Made by a program: the position numbers and the translations under genes. This document shows positions 57,816 through 64,000 of a stretch of 64,000 nt of DNA, one piece after another. Source of the DNA: Streptomyces shenzhenensis (lineage in GTDB: Bacteria; Actinomycetota; Actinomycetes; Streptomycetales; Streptomycetaceae); the NCBI RefSeq assembly GCF_003688995.1, contig NZ_PENI01000013.1, positions 62,001-126,000 on the forward strand, given 5' to 3'. The stretch's first letter is position 1; each line of letters opens with the position of its first letter. The notes beneath the pieces are model-generated. The model made no database searches and was not told the DNA's origin. It was given only the letters and a program-made list of their open reading frames with translations.

Positions 57816-58973
57816 GTGGGGCGGCTGACCGGCGGCGATCCCTCGCTGCTGCGAAGGATCAATTCCGCGGTGGTGCTGCACGCGATGCGTGCCACGGACT
57901 GCGCGACGCTCACGGAGATCACCCGGGTGACCGGGCTGTCCCGGCCGACCGTCGAAGGGGTCGTCGAAGGGCTCATCGAAGCCGGTCTCGTGGTGGAGAC
58001 GGCGGCCGAGGAGGGCGCCGCACGGCGTCAGGGGCGCCCCGCGCGGCGGTTCCGGTTCCGGGCCGAGGCCGGGCATCTGCTGGGCCTGGAGATCGGCGCG
58101 CACCGGGTCGCGGCACTGCTGTCCGACCTGGACGGCCGGGTGCTGGGCGCGCAGGCCAGGGACGTCGACGAGACCGCCGAGGCGGACGAGCGGCTGGAGC
58201 GGCTGCGGACCGCCGTGGCCGAGCTGTTGCGGCGGGCCGGGGTCGCGCGCAGCTCGCTGCGGGCGGTGGGGGTCGGCACGCCGGGGATCGTCGAGGCCGA
58301 CGGCACGGTGCGGCTGGGCACCGCGCTGCCCCAGTGGACGGGTCTGCGGCTCGGCGAGCGGCTGAGCCGCTCCTTCAAGTGCCCGGTGCTGGTGGAGAAC
58401 GACGCCAACGCGGCCGCCGTCGCCGAGCACTGGAAGGGCGCGGCGACCGACTCGGACGACGTGGTGTTCGTGCTGGCCGGGCTGAGCCCGGGCGCCGGCG
58501 CGCTGATCGGCGGGCGGCTGCACCGGGGGTACGGCGGGGCGGCCGGGGAGATCGGCGCGCTGCACCTGCTGGGCCGGGAGGTGACCCCGGAGACGCTGCT
58601 GTCCACGACGGACCAGCCGCTGCATCCGCTGGACGAGCAGGCGGTCGCCGAGGTGTTCGCGCTCGCCCGCAAGGGCGACCGGCGGGCGCGGGCCGCCGTC
58701 GACCGGTTCATCCAGCGGCTGGTGCACGACGTGGCGGCGCTCGCCCTGGCGCTCGACCCGGAGCTGGTCGTGATCGGCGGCTGGGCGGCCGGTCTGGACG
58801 GCGTCCTGGAACCGCTGCGGCGTGAACTCGCCCGCTACTGTCTGCGCCCGCCGAAGGTCGCCCTCTCCCTGCTCGGCGAGGCGGCCGTGCCCATGGGCGC
58901 CCTGCGGCTCGCTCTCGACCATGTGGAGGAGCAGCTGTTTGCGGTGGAGGGCACGACGACCGCCCGGCGGTGA
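57816..58973 (+). CDS. ROK-family transcriptional regulator
   Basis: 385 aa. N-terminal winged helix (LTEITRVTGLSRPTVEGVVE, GLIEAGLVVETA), then the ROK sugar-kinase-like fold: LGLEIGAHRVAALLSDLDGR, VGVGTPGIV and the nucleotide-site ENDANAAAVAEH. The CxCGxxGCxE zinc motif that normally follows GEIGALHL is missing, so this is a ligand-binding regulator without that zinc site. GTG 57816 follows GGGAGGAC. Probable control of sugar uptake; no transporter is adjacent. Confidence 0.87.
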   Translation: MGRLTGGDPSLLRRINSAVVLHAMRATDCATLTEITRVTGLSRPTVEGVVEGLIEAGLVVETAAEEGAARRQGRPARRFRFRAEAGHLLGLEIGAHRVAALLSDLDGRVLGAQARDVDETAEADERLERLRTAVAELLRRAGVARSSLRAVGVGTPGIVEADGTVRLGTALPQWTGLRLGERLSRSFKCPVLVENDANAAAVAEHWKGAATDSDDVVFVLAGLSPGAGALIGGRLHRGYGGAAGEIGALHLLGREVTPETLLSTTDQPLHPLDEQAVAEVFALARKGDRRARAAVDRFIQRLVHDVAALALALDPELVVIGGWAAGLDGVLEPLRRELARYCLRPPKVALSLLGEAAVPMGALRLALDHVEEQLFAVEGTTTARR

Positions 58974-59018
58974 TCCTTCCCCCGGGCGCAGGAAGCGTCG
59001 GCTACCGGGAACCGCCGG

Positions 59019-59780
59019 TCACGAGGCCTGCCGTTCGGGTCCGTGGTGGATCTCCACCTTGCCGGAGTCGCCGAAGGTGAGGCGGCAGGTGTCCGCGCGG
59101 TACAGGGCGACGGAGAGCGCCGCCGTGCGTCCCTCGGCGAAGAAGCGCGTGGTGACGACCAGGACGGGCGCCCCGGGGAGCCGGTCCAGTTCCTTGGCGT
59201 CCTCCGCGCTGGCCGAGCCGAGTTCCACGGCGCGGTCCTCGCCCTCCAGCTCCAGGCGCTGCAGCTCGCGCAGCACGGCACGCGCGCGTGCGGGCCCGGA
59301 GGGGGCGTCGATCGCCGACAGGTCGGGCACCGAGGACGCGGGGACGTAGAGCAGTTCGGCGGCCACCGGCCGGCCGTGGGACACCCGGGTGCGGCGCACG
59401 ATGTGCACGGGCTCGTCGGCGCCGGTCTCCAGGGCCGTGACGACGGCCGCGGGCGGCACCGCCTGGGTGCAGTCGGCGAGTTGCCAGGCGTCATCGGCGG
59501 CACCCGGCCAGGCGTGCTGTTCGGTGCCCACGGCGACGCCGACGCGCGGCGGCGCGACGGTCGTGCCGACACCGCGGCGGCGCTGCAGCCGGCCTTCGAG
59601 TTCGAGCTGTTCGAGGGCCTGGCGGAGCGTGGCGCGGGCCACGCCGAAGCGGGCGGCGAGGTCCCGCTCGTTGGGCAGGATCTCACCGACCGAGAACTCG
59701 GAGTCCAAAGCCTCACTGAGCACGGTCCTGAGATGCCAGTACTTCGGTTCCGGCACCGATTCCAGCTGCGTGGTCCCCAC
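59019..59780 (-). CDS. GntR/HutC-family transcriptional regulator (DasR-like class)
   Basis: 253 aa. The GntR winged helix shows GEILPNERDLAARFGVARAT followed by LRQALEQLELEGRL; the UTRA effector domain (HIVRRTRVSHGRPVAAELLY; TTRFFAEGRTAALSVALYRA) follows. This class binds phosphosugars. GTG 59780 follows GGAGGA. A perfect TTGGTC-AA-GACCAA site lies 98 bases upstream, resembling the DasR-responsive element. It could be a DasR paralogue or a DasR target; convergent with the ROK gene. Confidence 0.9.
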   Translation of the reverse strand: MGTTQLESVPEPKYWHLRTVLSEALDSEFSVGEILPNERDLAARFGVARATLRQALEQLELEGRLQRRRGVGTTVAPPRVGVAVGTEQHAWPGAADDAWQLADCTQAVPPAAVVTALETGADEPVHIVRRTRVSHGRPVAAELLYVPASSVPDLSAIDAPSGPARARAVLRELQRLELEGEDRAVELGSASAEDAKELDRLPGAPVLVVTTRFFAEGRTAALSVALYRADTCRLTFGDSGKVEIHHGPERQAS

Positions 59781-59877
59781 CCTGTCCTCCGCGATCGCCG
59801 TGGTCCGGCGGCGTTTTAGCGCCCTTGTTTATTAAAGGTTGTTGCACTTATCAGCGACGATAAGGCGGAGCTCACCC

Positions 59878-59891
59878 TTGGTCAAGACCAA
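59878..59891. promoter_or_regulatory. DasR-type (dre-like) site
   Basis: TTGGTC-AA-GACCAA is a perfect palindrome that fits the core TGGTC-wAGACCA of the Streptomyces DasR element. It lies in the 239-base gap between the divergent-facing ends of the GntR gene start and the sigma-factor stop, upstream of the GntR gene. Confidence 0.6.
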
Positions 59892-60019
59892 TCCTCGAAC
59901 CCTCGGGCGGCGCACGGGCCGTCCGCGGCGGAGCGTTCATGAACCGTTCTCACTGGGCCGTTTTCGTGACGTAACGGCAAAGCTCCCGTCGTACGAGGGG
60001 GGCTGCGGGGCGGGACGGA

Positions 60020-60904
60020 TCAGCGCGCGGCCAGCGACTGCAGCTTGTCGGGGTTGCGCACGAGGTACACCGTGTGGACGACGCCGTCGGCCACGTCCAG
60101 TTGCAGCACGGTGTCGGGTGTGCCGTCGCGGAGGGCGAGGATCGCGAAACCGCCGTTGATCTCCAGGAAGCGGACGGACAGTCCGGGCGCCTCCTCGCCC
60201 GTGACCGCGACGAGGAAGCGGCCCACCTTGTCCGCCGTCTCCAGGATCCGCACCGGCGCCTTCGCCTTGCCGCCGCTGTCTCCCACCAGGCGCACGTCGG
60301 GGGCGAGCAGGGCCGTCAGCGCCGCGAGGTCGCCGTCGGCCGCGGCGGCGAGGAACCGCTCCGTCAGATCCCGCCGCTCGGCGGGGTCGACCGGGTAGCG
60401 CGGCCGTCGCTCGTCGACGTGCCGGCGGGCCCGCGCGGCGAGCTGGCGCACCGCCGCCTCGCCGCGGTCGAGCGCGGCCGCGATCTCGGCGTGCGGAAGA
60501 CCGAAGGCCTCCCGCAGGACGAACACGGCGCGCTCCAGGGGCGACAGGGACTCCAGGACCACGAGCACGGCGAAGGAGACCGAGTCGGCGAGCACCGCCC
60601 GTTCGGCGCCGTCCGCAACGGTGTCCGCGAAGTCGGTGACGCAGGGCTCCGGGAGCCACGGGCCGGCGTACGTCTCGCCGCGCGCGCGGATCTCGCGCAG
60701 CCGGTCGATGGCCAGCCGGGTGGTGATGCGCACCAGGTATGCGCGCGGCTCGCGCACCTGGCCGTGGTCCGCGCCGGACCAGCGCAGCCAGGCGTCCTGG
60801 ACCACGTCCTCCGCGTCGGCCACGCGCCCGAGCATGCGGTAGGCGACTCCCATGAGGACGGGTCGGTGCGCTTCGAAGACGTCGGTCGGCGTGTCGGCGG
60901 TCAC
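60020..60904 (-). CDS. ECF41-group RNA polymerase sigma factor (SigJ-like)
   Basis: 294 aa. Sigma region 2 (VADAEDVVQDAWLRW) and region 4 (SPLERAVFVLREAFGLPHAE) are present. The ECF41 hallmarks are all visible: WLPEP at 83-87 between the regions, and a fused SnoaL-like C-terminal domain with a DGGGK-like loop (GDSGGKAKAP) and NPDKL at 284-288. The extension regulates the sigma factor in place of an anti-sigma protein. GTG 60904 gives VTADTPTDVF; longer readings are Arg-rich. The usual partner oxidoreductase/CMD gene is not adjacent; an alpha/beta hydrolase is divergent instead. Confidence 0.93.
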   Translation of the reverse strand: MTADTPTDVFEAHRPVLMGVAYRMLGRVADAEDVVQDAWLRWSGADHGQVREPRAYLVRITTRLAIDRLREIRARGETYAGPWLPEPCVTDFADTVADGAERAVLADSVSFAVLVVLESLSPLERAVFVLREAFGLPHAEIAAALDRGEAAVRQLAARARRHVDERRPRYPVDPAERRDLTERFLAAAADGDLAALTALLAPDVRLVGDSGGKAKAPVRILETADKVGRFLVAVTGEEAPGLSVRFLEINGGFAILALRDGTPDTVLQLDVADGVVHTVYLVRNPDKLQSLAAR

Positions 60905-61039
60905 GGCCCCATCCCAGCCGACGTACCCGGCGGTGTCCAGGAGACCGCGGGCCACGAGACGGGGGCGGCGGGCGGTGGCCGGGTGGCGACACGACACGAG
61001 GACACGAGGGCTACCCGCCGGTAGCAATTGCTGACAAGC

Positions 61040-61064
61040 TGTCTACGAAATCCGCAGGCCCGTC
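61040..61064 (+). promoter_or_regulatory. Possible ECF-type promoter of the alpha/beta hydrolase
   Basis: TGTCTAC at 61040 and CGTC at 61061, 14 bases apart, resemble an ECF41 promoter (TGTCACA / CGTC). The hydrolase ATG is 20 bases further on. Weak evidence by itself. Confidence 0.3.
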
Positions 61065-61083
61065 CCAGACGAGGAGCATCCCC

Positions 61084-61914
61084 ATGTCCGCGACCGTCTC
61101 CTTCGAGGTCCCCACTCCGCACGGACCACGGGATGTCACCGTCTCCTACGCGCGCGTGGGGCGCGGCGAGCCGCTGGTCCTGCTGCACGGCATCGGCCAT
61201 CACCGGCAGGCATGGGACCCGCTGGTGGAGATCCTCGCCGTGGAACGCGACGTGATCGCCGTGGACCTGCCGGGGTTCGGGGCGTCCCCGGGCCTGCCGG
61301 ACGGCCTCGCCTACGACCTGCCGACGACCAATGCCGTCCTCGGCGCGCTGTTCGCGGCCCTGGAGCTGGACCACCCGCACGTGGCCGGGAACTCGCTCGG
61401 CGGCCTGCTCGCCCTGGAACTGGGCCGCGAGCGGCTCGTACGGTCCGTCACCGCCCTGTCCCCCGCCGGATTCTGGTCGCCGGCCGAACGGCGTTACGCC
61501 TTCGGCGTGCTGATCGCGATGCGGCGGGCCTCCCGGCGGCTGCCGCTGCCCCTGGTCGAGCGGCTGGCCCGGACGGCGGCCGGCCGCACTGCCCTGACGA
61601 GCACGATCTACGCCCGGCCGGCCCGCCGTTCACCCCAGGCGGTGGTCGCCGAGACGCTCGCGCTGGGCCGGGCCACCGGCTTCGACGCGGCCCTGCGGGC
61701 CGGCACCACCGTCCGGTTCACCGATGACATCCCGGGTGTCCCGGTGACGGTCGCCTGGGGCACCCGCGACCTGGTGCTCGTGCGCCGTCAGGGGATCCGC
61801 GCCAAGCGGATCATCCCCCGGGCCCGGCTGGTGCGGCTGCCCGGCTGCGGCCACTGCCCAATGAACGACGACCCGGCGCTCGTCGCGCGCGTCATCCTCG
61901 ACGGCAGCCGCTGA
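61084..61914 (+). CDS. Alpha/beta-fold hydrolase
   Basis: 276 aa. Catalytic triad: Ser104 in GNSLGGLLALE, Asp229 in WGTRDLVLV and His257 in GCGHCPMND; oxyanion residues LLHGIGHHR. No signal peptide. ATG 61084 follows GAGGAGC. Divergent from the ECF41 sigma factor and possibly one of its targets. Substrate unknown; the family includes esterases, haloalkane dehalogenase-like and C-C bond hydrolases. Confidence 0.92.
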   Translation: MSATVSFEVPTPHGPRDVTVSYARVGRGEPLVLLHGIGHHRQAWDPLVEILAVERDVIAVDLPGFGASPGLPDGLAYDLPTTNAVLGALFAALELDHPHVAGNSLGGLLALELGRERLVRSVTALSPAGFWSPAERRYAFGVLIAMRRASRRLPLPLVERLARTAAGRTALTSTIYARPARRSPQAVVAETLALGRATGFDAALRAGTTVRFTDDIPGVPVTVAWGTRDLVLVRRQGIRAKRIIPRARLVRLPGCGHCPMNDDPALVARVILDGSR

Positions 61915-61920
61915 CCGCCG

Positions 61921-62295
61921 CCCTCGGCAAGTCCCCCGGCGCCGGGGCTGCGGCCGGGCCGGCTCCTGGTACCGCGCTCGCTCACCGACGACGTGGTCGA
62001 GCGCAAGCGGGCCATGGACCTCGGCCAACTCTCCTGGGACCAGGCCCTGTTCGCCCGGTTCCCGCAGCGCGGCGACCACGACCGGCAGCCGCGCCGCTTC
62101 ACCGCGGGTCCGCACGCCGTGGCCGAACTGCCGCGGCGGTACGGCCCCGAGGGCCGGTTCCCGGAACAGGCCGCCGCGGCCGGTGTCGCACCGCACCCGC
62201 TCAGCGCCCGCGCACACGCGCGTACCGGCGGCTCCGCCGTGCGTCCGGTCCTCGGGTACGCCCATCTGACACCCGCGCGGATCCGAGGCGCGGGC
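61921..62295 (+). pseudogene. Relic of the C-terminal part of a MocR/PdxR-type regulator
   Basis: No start codon and no intact domain, but one reading frame keeps pieces of the PLP aminotransferase half of a MocR protein in order: PGLRPGRLLVPRSLTDDVV, ERKRAMDLGQLSWDQALFAR, a degraded middle, AAAAGVAPHPLSARAHA and LGYAHLTPARIRGA. The stretch before it reads SASPPAPGLR where MocR proteins have the Ser-Lys of the PLP site, so the lysine is gone. The N-terminal winged helix and most of the core are absent. It starts 6 bases after the hydrolase stop. Confidence 0.75.
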
Positions 62296-62398
62296 CGGTC
62301 GCAACGGCGGTGGCGGTACCCGCGGTCGGGGCCCAGGCTGCGAGGGGCCGGCGGGACCGCGGAGACACCCTCCGTTTTCCGTGGCCGCCGGGCCAGTT

Positions 62399-62420
62399 GT
62401 TCACTTGTGGTTTCCGTGGT
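62399..62420 (+). promoter_or_regulatory. PHO-box-like direct repeats upstream of phoD
   Basis: GTTCACTTGTG (62399-62409) is a good fit to the 11-base PhoP repeat unit of Streptomyces and is followed in register by the weaker GTTTCCGTGGT. A GTTTTCCGTGG also occurs at about 62374. The site is 78 bases before the phoD start. Confidence 0.6.
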
Positions 62421-62486
62421 CGCTGCGGCACACCAGTAGTTGTGGCACTGCACAAGGTCCGGTTCCCGACCCCGGAGGCCCATTCC

Positions 62487-64000
62487 ATGTCACACCGTCC
62501 CTTCCCCGGCCGCCGCAGCGTCCTGCGCGGCTCCCTCGCCGCGTCCGCGGCCCTGGCCCTGCCCGCCGCTGCCGGCGCCGTACCCGCGTTCGCCCTGTCG
62601 GGGCGCCCGAAGGCGGGCTGGGGCGTGCAGGTCGGCGACGTGACCTCCGACTCCGGTCTCGTGTGGGTGCGCTCGGACCGGCCGGCCCGGATGGTCGTGG
62701 AGACCTCGGCCACCGAGTCGTTCCGCAACCCGCGCCGCTGGCACGGCCCGCTGCTGGGCCAGGGCACCGACTTCACCGGCACCACCCAGCTGCGCGGCCT
62801 GCCGGCCGGCGAACAGATCCACTACCGCGTGCTGCTCGCCGACCCGGACGACCCGCGTCGCACCGGCGAGCCGGTGACCGGCACGTTCCGTACGGTGTCG
62901 GCGCGCCGCCGGGACGGCCTGCGGTTCCTGTGGTCCGGCGACCTGGCCGGCCAGGGCTGGGGCATCAACCCCGACGTCGGCGGCTACCGGATCTACGACG
63001 CCATGGCGAAGCTGGACCCGGACTTCTTCCTGTGCAGCGGCGACAACATCTACGCCGACGGCCCGATCAGCGCCACCCAGGCCCTGCCCGACGGGCGGAC
63101 CTGGCGGAACATCACCACCGAGGAGAAGTCCAAGGTGGCCGAGACGCTGGCGGAGTTCCGCGGCAACTTCCGCTACAACCTGCTGGACGAGAACCTCAAA
63201 CGGTTCAACGCTCAGGTCCCGTCCATCATTCAGTGGGACGACCACGAGGTGCGCAACAACTGGTACCCGGGTGAGGTGATCGCCGACACCGACGCCCGGT
63301 ACACCGAGAAGAGCGTCGACGTGCTGGCGGCGCGCGCCCGCCGGGCCTTCAGCGAGTACTTCCCGATCCCGACGCTGCGGCCGGGCGCCAAGCAGGGCCG
63401 GGTGCAGCGCGTGGTGCGGTACGGCCCGCTGCTCGACGTGTTCGTCCTGGACATGCGGACCTACCGCAACGCCAACTCGGCCGGCGACCAGACCGTGGAC
63501 CCGCAGGGCATCCTCGGCCGCGAGCAGCTGGAGTGGCTCAAGCGGGAGCTGTCCCGGTCGCGCGCGGTGTGGAAGGTGATCGCCGCCGACATGCCGCTCG
63601 GTCTGGTCGTGCCGGACGCGACCGAGGGCCGGCCGAACATCGAGGCGGTGGCCCAGGGCGACCCCGGCGCTCCGCTCGGCCGCGAGCTGCAGATCGCCGA
63701 ACTGCTCCGGTACATCAAGCACCGGCGGATCACCGGCACGGTGTGGCTGACCGCCGACGTGCACCACACCTCGGCCCAGCACTACCAGCCGTCGCGGGCC
63801 GCGTTCACCGACTTCGAGCCGTTCTGGGAGTTCGTCTCCGGTCCGCTCAACGCGGGCGCCTTCCCGGCCAGCGAGCTCGACGCCACCTTCGGACCGGAAC
63901 GGGTGTTCGTGAAGGCGCCGACCGCGTCGAACGTCTCCCCCGCCGGCGGCTACCAGTTCTTCGGCGAGGTCGACATCGACGGCGGCAGCGGGGAGCTGAC
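62487..64000 (+). CDS. phoD: PhoD-type alkaline phosphatase (runs off the window)
   Basis: At least 504 codons, open at the window end. A Tat signal (GRRSVLRGSLAASAALALPA, then AAAGAVPAFA) directs folded export. The mature part matches the metallophosphatase PhoD: a leading Fn3-like/beta domain, then SGDNIYADGP, WDDHEVRNNW with the metal ligands, and TGTVWLTADVHH. The enzyme uses Ca2+ and Fe3+ and releases phosphate from organic esters. GGAGG precedes ATG 62487 by 8 bases. A PHO-box-like repeat upstream predicts PhoP control. Confidence 0.94.
   Translation, partial: MSHRPFPGRRSVLRGSLAASAALALPAAAGAVPAFALSGRPKAGWGVQVGDVTSDSGLVWVRSDRPARMVVETSATESFRNPRRWHGPLLGQGTDFTGTTQLRGLPAGEQIHYRVLLADPDDPRRTGEPVTGTFRTVSARRRDGLRFLWSGDLAGQGWGINPDVGGYRIYDAMAKLDPDFFLCSGDNIYADGPISATQALPDGRTWRNITTEEKSKVAETLAEFRGNFRYNLLDENLKRFNAQVPSIIQWDDHEVRNNWYPGEVIADTDARYTEKSVDVLAARARRAFSEYFPIPTLRPGAKQGRVQRVVRYGPLLDVFVLDMRTYRNANSAGDQTVDPQGILGREQLEWLKRELSRSRAVWKVIAADMPLGLVVPDATEGRPNIEAVAQGDPGAPLGRELQIAELLRYIKHRRITGTVWLTADVHHTSAQHYQPSRAAFTDFEPFWEFVSGPLNAGAFPASELDATFGPERVFVKAPTASNVSPAGGYQFFGEVDIDGGSGEL

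Overview
The window is a very GC-rich chromosomal stretch that reads as Streptomyces. Supporting signs are strong third-position G/C bias, frequent GTG and TTG starts, AGGAGG-type ribosome sites, a WhiJ/DUF397 regulatory set, an RppA-type polyketide synthase, MurT/GatD, an ECF41 sigma factor and PhoP- and DasR-like boxes. From memory, the order rppA - pfkA - tap - urease - bio - purB resembles one chromosomal region of S. coelicolor; I could not check this. I saw no rRNA, tRNA, CRISPR array, integrase or insertion sequence.

Layout. 1-2.7 kb: the end of a NUDIX protein, an aldehyde dehydrogenase, a DUF6213-like gene, then decayed repeats. 2.7-4.8 kb: a tetrahydroxynaphthalene (flaviolin/melanin) operon made of rppA, an internally deleted cytochrome P450 relic and a MomA-like cupin. 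5.4-8.4 kb: acyl-CoA dehydrogenase with a divergent TetR regulator, and a peptide deformylase whose tail is echoed downstream. 8.5-13.7 kb: murT-gatD (lipid II amidation), phosphofructokinase, an array of 80-bp repeats, a CtaG-like protein and a small membrane protein. 13.7-17.8 kb: LytTR regulator, membrane protein, Na+/solute symporter and LytS-like kinase in one operon. 17.9-20.5 kb: Lrp regulator, then ddaH-rocD for methylarginine/ornithine catabolism. 20.6-24.0 kb: secreted DUF305 and DUF6153 proteins, flotillin and an NfeD-like protein. 24.3-27.8 kb: acyltransferase, NAD-dependent reductase, secreted Tap-type aminopeptidase.

27.9-32.6 kb: the urease operon ureABCFGD, without ureE, with a GlnR-like box upstream. 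33-36 kb: degenerate repeats, an orphan Phd antitoxin, a ClpP paralogue that has lost its catalytic histidine, and an NlpC/P60 hydrolase behind a ydaO-type c-di-AMP riboswitch. 36.4-38.1 kb: a WhiJ-type set (ATPase, XRE-DUF5753, DUF397). 38.2-42.8 kb: bioF divergent from bioBAD around a 22-bp palindrome; BioB carries a Cys/His repeat tail. 42.9-47.6 kb: methyltransferase, a Fic-like/ribbon-helix-helix toxin-antitoxin pair with a palindromic operator, a LysR/SnoaL pair, a membrane acyltransferase and a GNAT enzyme. 47.7-50.2 kb: a possible structured RNA leader before two CNNM/CBS transporters. 50.3-54.1 kb: SGNH hydrolase, DUF4326, purB, and mug with a probable CTG start. 54.1-57.7 kb: an ABC exporter divergent from a two-component system. 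57.8-64 kb: ROK and GntR regulators, an ECF41 sigma factor, an alpha/beta hydrolase, a MocR relic, and phoD running off the end.

A theme of the window is decay: two protein pseudogenes that keep their frame through large deletions, and several GC-rich intergenic zones filled with diverged direct repeats, two of which copy the 3' part of the adjacent gene.
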